Notes: a model not told the origin generated them from the sequence alone. Shown: positions 26,202 to 34,949, counted from the first letter of the stretch. The stretch: 44,422 nucleotides of DNA from Bacteroidaceae bacterium (GCA_017554605.1 JAFZIA010000083.1:1-44422); one strand, 5' to 3'. Translations and numbers: made by a program.

Positions 26202-26232
26202 TTTGCACTTTAAAAGGCATATACTACATTTG
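26202..26232 (+). promoter_or_regulatory. Promoter of the GPH-GH130 pair
   Basis: TTTG at 26202-26205, a 19-base spacer and TACATTTG at 26225-26232. This puts the transcript start well inside the open frame that begins at 26203 and supports translation from 26344, with a leader of about 105 bases. Confidence 0.65.
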
Positions 26233-26343
26233 CCAAAGTTGAGAGCAAGCGGGCATACACAAAAGGGGCCCTGCACCGCAACCGGCAACACACCGGCAAA
26301 GAGCACCAGAATACATAATCACAAAAAACGAATAAAAGGAACA

Positions 26344-27759
26344 ATGGCAACATTGAAAGAAAAAATCGGTTACGGTTTCGGCGATATGTCATCGTCGATG
26401 TTTTGGAAAATTTTCAGTGCGTACCTGCCCATCTACTACGCCACAGTATTTCATTTGAGCCTCGAGGTGACGGCAGTCCTTATGCTTGTGACCCGCATTT
26501 GGGACGCAGTATCGGACCCAATGATGGGCATCATTGCCGACAGGACATCTACACGCTGGGGAAAATACCGCCCCTACCTCCTCTGGATTTCCATTCCCTT
26601 TGCAATAGCCGGAGTACTGCTCTTCACCAAGCCCGACTGGAGCGAGACGGGCAACACCGTGTGGGCCTTCGTCACATACATTCTGATGATGACCGTATAT
26701 ACCGCAATCAACGTGCCTTACGGCTCTATGCTGGGTGTAATGACCGAGGATTCCGACGAAAAGACCGTATTTTCTTCGTTCCGTATGTTCTTTGCCTACG
26801 CAGGCTCGTTCATTGTACTCGCTTTCTGGGAGCCCATCTGTAACTATTTTTCTTCGCTCCTAGGAACGCTAAAGGAGAGTGACACACTCACACGCGACCC
26901 CCAAGCATGGCAGTACGGTATGATAGTAGTTGGCATCATCTGCCTTGCACTGTTCATACTCACATTCATAATGACACAGGAACGTGTAAAGACAGCCCCA
27001 AAGACCACAAACGTAATGGAGGACCTCGGCTCGCTGCTCAAGAACGCTCCCTGGTGGATACTGCTGGGCGGCGTGCTCTTCTTCAACTTCTTCAACGCTA
27101 TCCGCTACGCTGCAATCCCGTTCTACTTTACCACACTAATCTCGGCCGACGCACAGCTCAGCATCTTCTCGGTAGAGTTCCTTTTCTATGCGGGAATATT
27201 CCTTGCCGTAGGCGAGGTTGCCAATATGGTGGGAGTAGCGGCAGCCACCCCAATAACATTTATGATTGGAAAGAAAAGCACTTTCCTGTGGTCGCTGTTT
27301 GCCCTTATCGGACTGTGCATCGCATTCTATTTTGTCCCCACAAGCGGCACAGGCGCCTACTGGACACTTATGGTACTGCAAGTCCTCGTATGCATACTCA
27401 CCGGAGTAGTATCGCCCCTTGTATGGAGTATGTACGCCGACATTTCCGACTATGCCGAGCTCAAGTTCAAGACAGCATCGACAGGACTCATCTTCTCCTC
27501 TTCGTCTATGGCGCAGAAATTCGGCGGAGCATTCGGTGCAGCAGCCGTAATGTGGATACTGGCAGGCTTTGGCTTTGACACCACCGAAGGCGCTACACAA
27601 ACTCCCGAGGCAATTCACGGCATACAGTTGCTGATGAGCTGGATTCCCGCCGGAATAGCAGTAATATCGGCATTGTTCATCTTCATCTATCCGCTCACCA
27701 CCAAGCGAATGAAAGAAATCAACCAGCAACTGAAAGTTCTAAGAGAGCAAGAAAAATAA
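26344..27759 (+). CDS. GPH-family sugar:cation symporter (MFS)
   Basis: A 471-residue inner-membrane transporter with about 12 hydrophobic segments. The N-terminus [17 protein letters not shown] and the loop [27 protein letters not shown] are signatures of the glycoside-pentoside-hexuronide (GPH) family, which brings di- and oligosaccharides or glycosides into the cytoplasm with Na+ or H+. The start at 26344 is chosen from this conserved N-terminus. The GH130 phosphorylase follows by 25 bases, so the likely cargo is a mannose-containing disaccharide that the phosphorylase then splits. Confidence 0.92.
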   Translation: MATLKEKIGYGFGDMSSSMFWKIFSAYLPIYYATVFHLSLEVTAVLMLVTRIWDAVSDPMMGIIADRTSTRWGKYRPYLLWISIPFAIAGVLLFTKPDWSETGNTVWAFVTYILMMTVYTAINVPYGSMLGVMTEDSDEKTVFSSFRMFFAYAGSFIVLAFWEPICNYFSSLLGTLKESDTLTRDPQAWQYGMIVVGIICLALFILTFIMTQERVKTAPKTTNVMEDLGSLLKNAPWWILLGGVLFFNFFNAIRYAAIPFYFTTLISADAQLSIFSVEFLFYAGIFLAVGEVANMVGVAAATPITFMIGKKSTFLWSLFALIGLCIAFYFVPTSGTGAYWTLMVLQVLVCILTGVVSPLVWSMYADISDYAELKFKTASTGLIFSSSSMAQKFGGAFGAAAVMWILAGFGFDTTEGATQTPEAIHGIQLLMSWIPAGIAVISALFIFIYPLTTKRMKEINQQLKVLREQEK

Positions 27760-27784
27760 CATACAACCTATAAAAAAGACAATT

Positions 27785-28741
27785 ATGGCAAAAAACATTC
27801 CTTGGCAAGAGCGCCCCGAAGGTTGCAACGATGTAATGTGGCGTTACAGCGAGAACCCCGTAATAGACCGTTACAGCATTCCATCATCGAACAGTATATT
27901 CAACAGCGCAGTAGTACCCTTTGGCGACGGTTTCGCAGGAGTATTCCGTTGCGACAACAAGCGTGTGCAGATGAACATCTTCGCAGGCTTCTCAAAGGAC
28001 GGTATCAACTGGGAGATTAACGAAGACCCCATTGTATTCAAGGCTGGAAATACCGAGATGATTGAGAGCGACTACAAGTACGACCCCCGCGTAACCTGGA
28101 TTGAGGACCGCTATTGGATTACCTGGTGCAACGGCTACCACGGACCCACAATCGGCATCGCCTACACATTCGACTTCAAGGAGTTCTTCCAGTGCGAGAA
28201 CGCATTCCTCCCCTTCAACCGCAACGGAGTGCTCTTTCCCCAAAAGATAAACGGCAAATATGCGATGCTTTCCCGTCCCAGCGACAACGGCCACACACCT
28301 TTCGGCGACATCTACCTCAGTTTCAGTCCCGATATGAAATATTGGGGCGAGCACCGTTGCGTGATGAAAGTAACCCCCTTTGAGCAGAGCGCTTGGCAGT
28401 GCACCAAGATTGGTGCAGGCAGCGTGCCCATTCTCACCGACGAGGGCTGGCTTATGTTCTACCACGGCGTAATAACCACCTGCAACGGCTTCCGCTACTC
28501 AATGGGCGCAGTGCTCCTTGACAAGGAAGACCCCACAAAAGTGCTCTACCGCAGTATGGAGTACCTGCTTGCACCCGCTGCTCCCTACGAGCTTGTGGGC
28601 GACGTACCCAACGTAGTGTTCCCCTGCGCCGCACTCAGCGAGGGCGACAAGGTGACAGTGTACTACGGTGCAGCCGACACACACACCTGCATAGCATTCG
28701 GCCGCATAAGCGAGATTATCGAGTGGCTCAAGAAGCAATAA
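27785..28741 (+). CDS. GH130 beta-mannoside phosphorylase
   Basis: A 318-residue intracellular enzyme of family GH130, which phosphorolyses beta-mannosides to mannose 1-phosphate. Family landmarks are [23 protein letters not shown] (about residues 99-114), [26 protein letters not shown] and the C-terminal [11 protein letters not shown]. The size and the missing N-terminal extension fit the subgroup that acts on mannosyl-N-acetylglucosamine from N-glycan cores or on mannan disaccharides; which one is not decidable here. The pairing with a GPH transporter supports import of a disaccharide followed by phosphorolysis, saving one ATP per hexose. Confidence 0.92.
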   Translation: MAKNIPWQERPEGCNDVMWRYSENPVIDRYSIPSSNSIFNSAVVPFGDGFAGVFRCDNKRVQMNIFAGFSKDGINWEINEDPIVFKAGNTEMIESDYKYDPRVTWIEDRYWITWCNGYHGPTIGIAYTFDFKEFFQCENAFLPFNRNGVLFPQKINGKYAMLSRPSDNGHTPFGDIYLSFSPDMKYWGEHRCVMKVTPFEQSAWQCTKIGAGSVPILTDEGWLMFYHGVITTCNGFRYSMGAVLLDKEDPTKVLYRSMEYLLAPAAPYELVGDVPNVVFPCAALSEGDKVTVYYGAADTHTCIAFGRISEIIEWLKKQ

Positions 28742-28770
28742 GGCAGACATAACAAGCCATCATAAACACA

Positions 28771-28806
28771 AGGCAGTTGTCGGTACAAACGGCAACTGCC
28801 TTTTTT
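28771..28806 (+). terminator. Terminator after GH130
   Basis: AGGCAGTTG (28771-28779) pairs with CAACTGCCT (28793-28801), followed by a run of T. Confidence 0.88.
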
Positions 28807-28900
28807 CTCTTTCGAACCGCAAAAAACAGCAAAAAAGAGGCAAAGAGAGACGCACAGGCAAAAAAAACACATTTCCCGCAAATTTCTTCCAATATTTTAC

Positions 28901-28908
28901 TATCTTCG
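28901..28908 (+). promoter_or_regulatory. -7 element of the hydrolase-Mur ligase(-island-ddl) operon
   Basis: TATCTTCG at 28901-28908. A transcript starting about 6 bases later would leave almost no leader before the first in-frame ATG (28919), which favours the second ATG at 28970 for the hydrolase. No other good promoter was seen before ddl, so this one may also drive the inserted island. Confidence 0.55.
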
Positions 28909-28969
28909 CAAGAATTTAATGGACAAACGAACCGCTTCCCGATTTATACGAAAAACACCCCACACATAT

Positions 28970-29728
28970 ATGGAATACATATACAACAACCACAAGATAT
29001 TTATCGACGTGCAGGGCGAGGGCGAGCCGGTGCTCCTCTTGCACGGCTGGGGCTGCACACACGCCATATTCGCCCCGCTGCAACAGCTCCTTGCACAGCA
29101 ATACAAGGTGTACAATTTCGATTTTCCAGGCTTTGGAGAATCGGACGAACCGTCGCAGGTGTGGGGAACCGAGGAGTACACCCGTATGGTAGAAACCTTT
29201 GTAAAGGAGAACAACATAGAGCGTCCCGCACTTGTGGGGCACTCATTCGGAGGACGCATAAGCATCATCTTTGCCTCGCGCAACGAAACGAGCCGTGTGG
29301 TGCTTGTCGACGCAGCTGGAATCAAGCCCAAGCGCCCTTTCAAATACTATTGGAAGGTATATACATTTAAACTGCTCAAATGGCTATGCAACACATTCCT
29401 ACCCCAAAAAACAGCGCAGGCAATCATCGACAAACGGCGCAAGGGGGCTGGCTCGTCCGACTACAACAACGCATCGCCAATGATGCGTGCGATACTCTCC
29501 AAAGTAGTGAACGAAGACCTAACCCCGCTGCTGCCCGCAATAAAAGCCCCCACCCTGCTCTTTTGGGGAAACAACGACACTGCAACACCGTTGAGCGACG
29601 CAAAGACAATGGAGCGCCTGATACCCGACGCAGGGCTTGTGATAGCACACGGCACGGGACACTTCTCGTTCCTTGAGAATGCAGGACTCTTTGCCACTGT
29701 AATGAAGAACTTTTTTAACATAAAATAA
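28970..29728 (+). CDS. Alpha/beta hydrolase
   Basis: A 252-residue cytoplasmic alpha/beta hydrolase. Visible parts are the oxyanion segment LLHGWGCTH, the nucleophile elbow GHSFGG (Ser), the acid in WGNNDTATPLSDA and the His in GTGHFSFLE, so the triad is complete. The open frame could start at 28919 (17 residues more), but the promoter position and the conserved beginning MEYIYNNHKIFID favour 28970. It ends 2 bases before the Mur ligase gene, so it probably takes part in the same wall-related pathway, perhaps as an esterase or amidase. The substrate is unknown. Confidence 0.82.
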   Translation: MEYIYNNHKIFIDVQGEGEPVLLLHGWGCTHAIFAPLQQLLAQQYKVYNFDFPGFGESDEPSQVWGTEEYTRMVETFVKENNIERPALVGHSFGGRISIIFASRNETSRVVLVDAAGIKPKRPFKYYWKVYTFKLLKWLCNTFLPQKTAQAIIDKRRKGAGSSDYNNASPMMRAILSKVVNEDLTPLLPAIKAPTLLFWGNNDTATPLSDAKTMERLIPDAGLVIAHGTGHFSFLENAGLFATVMKNFFNIK

Positions 29729-29730
29729 CG

Positions 29731-31284
29731 ATGGACAGCATAACACTCGCACACACCATAGTTGCCGCACTCCTCTATCTGCTGATGGCAAAATACGACA
29801 TTCATATGTTCCAGTTGAGTTCGTACCGCAACAGCAGATATTTCCGTTGGCTGATTCCCGGCAACATAATCTCCATAAAAAGAGCCTTTACCCTTGTGGC
29901 CTTTGTGGCGGCATTCACAAGCGGATACTACGCATTGGGATTCATCACAGGCGTTACAGTCATTGCATTTGCACACGCACTGCGCGAGAAGTTCAAGACA
30001 CCCCTTGTGTACACTATGCGTGTAAAGAGACTGTTTGCAACAAACATCATTCTGTTTGCGGCAGTGGCAACCGCTGCCCTGTTCCTTGCAGGACGTTGGG
30101 CTACGCTCGTCATTGGCCTGTCGCTCGTCTTTTCCAATTTCATAATGTTGCTCGCCAACCTTATCAACACCCCCATCGAAAAGGCCATCAACCGCCACTA
30201 CTACAACGATGCCAAGAGAATCATCGAGAGCCACAAAGGACTTATAGTCATTGGCGTGACGGGCAGCTTCGGCAAGACAAGCACCAAGAACTACCTTGCA
30301 GGAGTGCTGGCCGAGAAATACAACGTGCTGGTGACTCCCGGCAACTTCAACACCCTGTTGGGAGTGATACGCACCATACGCGAGCAGCTACGTCCCTATC
30401 ATCAGGTATTCATAGTAGAGATGGGAGCCAAGCAGCCCAACGACATCAAGGAGATATGCGACCTTGTACACCCCACGATAGGCATTGTAACCGCTGTGGG
30501 CGAGATGCACCTGGAGACATTCAAATGCGTAGAGAATATCCAAAAGACAAAGTTCGAGCTTATCGACTCGCTGCCCGCCAACGGCCTTGGGGTAATAAAC
30601 ATCGACTCGGAGCTGATAAAGAGCCACAAGAGAGCATCGGACAACTGCCGTATGCTGAGATACGCCGTCGACAGCAACGCCGACTACCGTGCAACAGATG
30701 TCGCATATAGTGGCAACGGAGTTTCGTTCACTTTGTCGACAAACGGCGAGAGATACGAGAGCCGCCTCCTGGGAAGCGGCAACCTGCTCAACATATTGGC
30801 AGCTATTGCGGTAGCCGACCATCTGGGCGTGTCCATACAAAAGCAGAAGAACGCCATTGCACGCCTGCAACCCGTGGAGCACCGCCTTTCGATGAAGCGT
30901 ACAGGCGGAATAATAGTACTGGACGACGCATACAACTCCAACCCTATGGGTGCAAAAATGGCATTGGAGGTACTCAAGAACTTCAAAGTGAACGAGGGTA
31001 ACAAACGCATCATAGTCACCCCCGGCTTTGTAGAGATGGGCAGCCGTCAGGCCGAGGCGAACAAGGAGCTGGGCAAGCACATTGCCGCTTGTGCCGACTA
31101 TGCGATTGTGGTTAACGCAACCAACCGCGAGGCGATAAACAGCGGAATAACCGAGAGTGGAATGCCCGCCGAAAAGGTTTTCCTCGCCAACTCGCTCAAC
31201 GAGGCCCGCACACACCTGGGCACAATACTCAAGGCAGGCGACGTGGTGCTATACGAAAACGACCTGCCCGACAATTTCAAGTAA
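29731..31284 (+). CDS. Membrane-anchored Mur ligase (MurF-like)
   Basis: A 517-residue protein with about four hydrophobic helices in the first 150 residues in place of the usual MurF N-terminal UDP-binding domain, followed by a Mur ligase ATPase core: GVTGSFGKTSTKN (P-loop, about residue 175), EMGAKQPNDIKEI, TAVGEMHLETF, and the C-terminal LDDAYNSNPMGAKMAL typical of MurF. MurF adds D-Ala-D-Ala to the UDP-MurNAc tripeptide; the neighbour ddl makes exactly that dipeptide, so this could be an accessory or alternative MurF held at the membrane. The main murF would be elsewhere in a dcw cluster. The stop codon lies in the left copy of the repeat flanking the inserted island. Confidence 0.83.
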   Translation: MDSITLAHTIVAALLYLLMAKYDIHMFQLSSYRNSRYFRWLIPGNIISIKRAFTLVAFVAAFTSGYYALGFITGVTVIAFAHALREKFKTPLVYTMRVKRLFATNIILFAAVATAALFLAGRWATLVIGLSLVFSNFIMLLANLINTPIEKAINRHYYNDAKRIIESHKGLIVIGVTGSFGKTSTKNYLAGVLAEKYNVLVTPGNFNTLLGVIRTIREQLRPYHQVFIVEMGAKQPNDIKEICDLVHPTIGIVTAVGEMHLETFKCVENIQKTKFELIDSLPANGLGVINIDSELIKSHKRASDNCRMLRYAVDSNADYRATDVAYSGNGVSFTLSTNGERYESRLLGSGNLLNILAAIAVADHLGVSIQKQKNAIARLQPVEHRLSMKRTGGIIVLDDAYNSNPMGAKMALEVLKNFKVNEGNKRIIVTPGFVEMGSRQAEANKELGKHIAACADYAIVVNATNREAINSGITESGMPAEKVFLANSLNEARTHLGTILKAGDVVLYENDLPDNFK

Positions 31285-31301
31285 TCAGGACAAAATAAAA
31301 A
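31280..31301 (+). repeat. Left flanking repeat of the inserted island
   Basis: This 22-base stretch covers the Mur ligase stop codon and the bases after it. It matches 34917-34937 with one gap and one mismatch, including the shared ACAAAATAAAAA. It marks the left edge of the AT-rich four-gene block. Confidence 0.65.
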
Positions 31302-31306
31302 GCTTT

Positions 31307-32089
31307 ATGAGTATCGACAAAGATAATTGGAAGCAAAGCGATATAAACGTGGACAGTCTGTGGCTAATTCCCGAAAGAGAAAAAAGCGGCAAGCACAAAA
31401 ACATTTATCACGGCAATTTTATCCCACAGATTCCGAATCAATTAATAAGGCGTTACACAAAAAGTGGCGATACTGTTCTTGAACTATTTTCCGGTAGCGG
31501 AACTACATTATTCGAATGCGAAGAACTTCAAAGAGATTACATAGGTTTTGACATTAACAGCAATATCATCAACTATGTAAATGAGCGCATGAGCGATTGT
31601 TCGACAATAAACTATGCTATAAAAAACGTCGATGTTACCAATAAAGATGAACTATCAACCGCAATTGGATTATGGTTATCAGAGACAAATAAACAGTTGG
31701 TTGATTTCATAATTGCTCACCCACCATATTTAGACATAGTACAATTCACCGACGACGAAAGAGATTTATCCAAAGTAGCAAACATTCAAATATTTATTAA
31801 GAGATTACTAGAAGCCATAATTTGCAGTTATGCATTTCTAAAGAAAAATGGTTATTTCGCGATTATTGCCGGAGATGTTTATAAAAACAGTGAAGTTATA
31901 CCTTTAGCATTCAAGATAATGGAGGCCATAAAACAAAATCTGGACGTTAAGTTGAAAGGCATTGTCATTAAAAACATAGAAGGCTATAGAGGTAAATTAA
32001 AAACACAAGATATTTGGAAATACAGAGCATTACAAAGTGACTATTTCCTCTTTAAGCATGAATATATTTTTGTATTTAAGAAACCTTAG
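31307..32089 (+). CDS. DNA methyltransferase with HPPY motif (island gene 1)
   Basis: A 260-residue SAM-dependent DNA methyltransferase of the N4-cytosine/N6-adenine type. The SAM motif LELFSGSGTTLFE (FSGSGTT at 61-67) precedes the catalytic motif at 138-141, which reads HPPY rather than the usual [DNS]PPY. The short protein leaves little room for a separate target-recognition domain; recognition may come from the 150-240 region. The open frame extends upstream into the Mur ligase, but the Met at 31307 (MSIDKDNW) is the sensible start and lies just after the flanking repeat. It uses AT-rich codons unlike its neighbours. The modified base and site are unknown. Confidence 0.82.
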   Translation: MSIDKDNWKQSDINVDSLWLIPEREKSGKHKNIYHGNFIPQIPNQLIRRYTKSGDTVLELFSGSGTTLFECEELQRDYIGFDINSNIINYVNERMSDCSTINYAIKNVDVTNKDELSTAIGLWLSETNKQLVDFIIAHPPYLDIVQFTDDERDLSKVANIQIFIKRLLEAIICSYAFLKKNGYFAIIAGDVYKNSEVIPLAFKIMEAIKQNLDVKLKGIVIKNIEGYRGKLKTQDIWKYRALQSDYFLFKHEYIFVFKKP

Positions 32090-32098
32090 TTCTACGAT

Positions 32099-32785
32099 AT
32101 GACAAAAACCGAATTATTTATAGAATTGGCACAACCTGACAAAAATGGAAAAAGCCGTTGGGTTTATGCAACTGAATTCATTGGTAAATATGCAGATCTG
32201 CAATTAGGAAACGGAGGAAGCTGGTGCAGAGCTAGCTCCTCATTAGCTAAAAAATTCATAATAGAGCTAAACAAGACACATACTAAAGGGAATTCCATAG
32301 ATGCAATTCGGTTAATAGGTTTTAGAAAAGAAGACACTTTTAACCAATGTATCCGTAAAGATATTAGAGAGTATTACAAATCTAAAAAGTGTGTAATGCT
32401 CGGAGTATGCGGTTTTTCAGAAAATACTAAAATAGAAGTAGACCACAAAGATGGCAGAAAAGACGATTGGCGTGTTTCAAACCCAGACACACAACAGCTC
32501 GATGATTTTCAACCACTTTGCAAAGCCGCAAACGATGTTAAACGACAAATATGTAAAATGTGCAAACAAACTGGAATCAGATGGAATGCGCAAAACATTA
32601 AAGGCAACCCTTATCCATTTTACGAAGGAAACGAAGCATATACAGAGGAGCTTGGATGCAAAGGCTGTTATCAATATGATCCTGTTGCATATAGGAGAAG
32701 TTGCGTAAAAAGAATTTCTCAAGAAGCATCAGAACACACTGCCGATTTTATAATGAAAAAGATATATCCCGAAGATACCTATTGA
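32099..32785 (+). CDS. HNH-type, Cys-rich probable restriction endonuclease (island gene 2)
   Basis: A 228-residue protein with an HNH/beta-beta-alpha-metal pattern in the middle: IEVDHKDGRKDDW with Asp115-His116, then DDFQPLCKAANDVKRQ with Asn145 and Lys148. Cysteines are paired around it: 98/104, CKMC (152/155) and CKGC (187/190), as expected for zinc sites that hold such a small nuclease. The N-terminal 90 residues (with RASSSLAKKF and an FRKED segment) could be DNA binding. HNH enzymes are known among Type IIS restriction enzymes such as MnlI and Eco31I. The gene lies 9 bases after the first methyltransferase and 5 before the next gene. I call it a nuclease by motif only. Confidence 0.7.
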   Translation: MTKTELFIELAQPDKNGKSRWVYATEFIGKYADLQLGNGGSWCRASSSLAKKFIIELNKTHTKGNSIDAIRLIGFRKEDTFNQCIRKDIREYYKSKKCVMLGVCGFSENTKIEVDHKDGRKDDWRVSNPDTQQLDDFQPLCKAANDVKRQICKMCKQTGIRWNAQNIKGNPYPFYEGNEAYTEELGCKGCYQYDPVAYRRSCVKRISQEASEHTADFIMKKIYPEDTY

Positions 32786-32790
32786 CAATA

Positions 32791-33915
32791 ATGACAACAC
32801 ATATTTTCATCGTTAATGAACAAAGCTTTAAGGTTCATTTAGAATATCTATTTGTTGGAACTGGAGCCAAAGACAAAGACATCGATTTCAATGGAACCAC
32901 CCTTTCGGAACTCCACCACCAATCCGAAAATGGATTAGTTTCAATGATGGCGGATTTTAGCAGAATACGCAAAGACGACTTCGTTATATTTTATGTACAA
33001 GCTGCAAAAAATAACGAAGGGAAATTCTACGGGATTTACCAAATAGACAGCGAACCTTTTCACGAGCCAAAAGGTACATATCTAAAAGCAGAATTAGGTA
33101 AACAATTAACATTCAGGGCTTTAATAAAACCTTTTAAGGTTTTTGCAGAAGGAATATCAGAATGGGAAGCATTAGATGAGATTAAAGGGATACACTCGCC
33201 TAACCAAATGCTATGGAGTCTTATCTATAGAAAACTAAAAGGCAACAGAGGTAACACAATGATTACCATATACGAAGCAAAAAGACTATTTCATTTATTA
33301 GAATCAAAAAACAACTATACAGAAATCCAGGGACATCATTTCACATACAATAACGGCAAACAAGAAAGCAACGATGCATCATCAGTAATTTACACAGGAG
33401 ACAGCACACACAAATTTGACATATTACAGAGATTAATACACAAAAAACAAACAGGCAAGGCTTATGAGTCGCACCTACAAATGTATCTTGTGCAAAATAT
33501 AGGAAAAAACGAATCATTGGACAAAGTACTCAAAATCAAATCCAACACATTGGACTGGATTGGCAATGAAGTATCGTGCGGAGTTGGAATGCAACGAATA
33601 GACATAATGTTCTCGCAAAACAAAGATACTATTTCTAAGGAAATTGTACCAATAGAACTGAAGGCAGTTCCCGCATCAGAGGATAACATAAGACAAATTT
33701 CCCGATATATTGATTGGATTGAACAATACTATGTACCTAATATGCCAAGTGTTATACGACCTATATTAATATGCCCACAATCACAGCTTAGTCCTCAAAC
33801 AATAAACGCCTTCAGAAACTTCAACGCTAAAGCCAACGGGAGATATTTACCTTTGGAATATATTGAATTTGTTAATAAAGGTACAACTTTGGAATTTAGA
33901 AATATAGTATATTAA
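32791..33915 (+). CDS. EVE/PUA-like domain fused to NucS-like PD-(D/E)xK nuclease (island gene 3)
   Basis: A 374-residue two-domain protein; the start MTTHIFIV at 32791 is 5 bases after the previous stop. Residues 1-125 look like an EVE/PUA-like fold (IFIVNEQSF, DFSRIRKDDFVIFYVQ, GKFYGIYQIDSEPF), a fold known to read modified bases. Residues 220-350 match NucS/DUF91-like nucleases: Glu227 in YESHLQMYL, Asp271 in RIDIMF, Glu289-x-Lys291 in PIELKAV, and RQISRYIDWIEQY as the helix with a conserved Gln. The residues needed for a PD-(D/E)xK active site are therefore present. It may be a restriction enzyme, or a modification-dependent one. AT-rich codons as in the rest of the island. Confidence 0.72.
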   Translation: MTTHIFIVNEQSFKVHLEYLFVGTGAKDKDIDFNGTTLSELHHQSENGLVSMMADFSRIRKDDFVIFYVQAAKNNEGKFYGIYQIDSEPFHEPKGTYLKAELGKQLTFRALIKPFKVFAEGISEWEALDEIKGIHSPNQMLWSLIYRKLKGNRGNTMITIYEAKRLFHLLESKNNYTEIQGHHFTYNNGKQESNDASSVIYTGDSTHKFDILQRLIHKKQTGKAYESHLQMYLVQNIGKNESLDKVLKIKSNTLDWIGNEVSCGVGMQRIDIMFSQNKDTISKEIVPIELKAVPASEDNIRQISRYIDWIEQYYVPNMPSVIRPILICPQSQLSPQTINAFRNFNAKANGRYLPLEYIEFVNKGTTLEFRNIVY

Positions 33916-33919
33916 AAAT

Positions 33920-34921
33920 ATGAATTATATTGGGTCGAAATATTCACTAATAGATTTTATAGACAGCATTATAAAGAAAGTTGCCGGCAACAATCTCAAA
34001 GAACATATTTTTTGTGACATATTTGCGGGTACAGGCATTGTAGGAAGACATTTTAAGACAGAAGTTCATAAAGTAATATCTAATGACATCGAATATTACA
34101 GCTATGCTCTAAACAGGAATTATATTGGCAACCACCAAGAGATAAAAGGCAAAGAAGAATATATAGAAAGGCTTAACCAATTAAACGGTATTGAAAATGG
34201 GTTTATATATACACAATATTGTTTAGGAGGTGGGAACAATCGCCAATATTTTTCAGATGATAACGGAAAAAAAATAGATGCAATAAGAATTAAGATAGAA
34301 GATTGGAAGAGAACTGGTGAAATAAATGAAGATTTGTATTATTTTCTACTATGCAGTTTAATTGAAAGTGCCGATAAATGCGCAAACACGGCATCTGTAT
34401 ATGGTGCATTTCTAAAGCACCTAAAAAAGTCGGCACTTAAACCACTTTTAATTACATCAGCCGAATATAAACAAAACAGTAATAACCACGAAGTTTACAA
34501 CGAAGACGCAAATGAACTTATAAAAAGAATCGAAGGAGACATTCTATACCTTGACCCTCCTTACAACTCACGCCAGTATGGGGCAAACTATCATTTATTA
34601 AACACTATTGCAGAATATAAACCTTTTACACCAAAAGGAATAACAGGATTACGAGAATACAAAAGATCGAATTATTGCAGCAAAACAAAAGTTCAAGAAT
34701 CATTTGAAAACTTAATACGTGATGCAAAATTCAGATATATATTTCTTTCTTACAACAACGAAGGTATAATACCGGCAAATGTCATAGAAAAAATTATGAG
34801 TAAATACGGAGATTATCAAGTGTTCCAAAGAAAGCACCAAAGATTTCAAGCAGACAAACCTGAAAACAGAAATTATACAACAAACAGCACAACAGAATAC
34901 ATTCACGTACTCACAAAGTAA
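33920..34921 (+). CDS. D12-class DNA adenine methyltransferase (island gene 4)
   Basis: A 333-residue N6-adenine methyltransferase of the D12/Dam-like class. It begins MNYIGSKYSLIDFI (the D12 N-terminal motif), has FAGTGIVG (FAGTG at 35-39) for SAM, and the catalytic LDPPYNSRQYGANYH (DPPY at 212-215). Between them lies a recognition region with GGGNNRQYFSDDNGKKID. It would protect host DNA at the site cut by one of the two nucleases in front of it; it starts 4 bases after gene 3. Its stop codon lies in the right flanking repeat. With gene 1 it gives two methyltransferases of different classes, as expected for an asymmetric target or for two nested systems. Confidence 0.88.
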   Translation: MNYIGSKYSLIDFIDSIIKKVAGNNLKEHIFCDIFAGTGIVGRHFKTEVHKVISNDIEYYSYALNRNYIGNHQEIKGKEEYIERLNQLNGIENGFIYTQYCLGGGNNRQYFSDDNGKKIDAIRIKIEDWKRTGEINEDLYYFLLCSLIESADKCANTASVYGAFLKHLKKSALKPLLITSAEYKQNSNNHEVYNEDANELIKRIEGDILYLDPPYNSRQYGANYHLLNTIAEYKPFTPKGITGLREYKRSNYCSKTKVQESFENLIRDAKFRYIFLSYNNEGIIPANVIEKIMSKYGDYQVFQRKHQRFQADKPENRNYTTNSTTEYIHVLTK

Positions 34922-34937
34922 CAGAACAAAATAAAAA
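34917..34937 (+). repeat. Right flanking repeat of the inserted island
   Basis: This 21-base stretch covers the stop codon of the D12 methyltransferase and matches 31280-31301 with one gap and one mismatch. It is followed 12 bases later by the ddl start, so it restores the sequence that probably stood originally between the Mur ligase and ddl. Confidence 0.65.
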
Positions 34938-34949
34938 AAATATACAGCA

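Noticed and set aside
30388..31215. A 275-codon minus-strand frame
   Set aside because: It is antisense to the Mur ligase, Cys/Val/Tyr-rich and without any family motif.
31280..34937. Island as a transposon, integron or prophage fragment
   Set aside because: No transposase, integrase, att-type site next to a tRNA, or phage gene is present; the flanking repeats are better explained by recombination at the operon junction.
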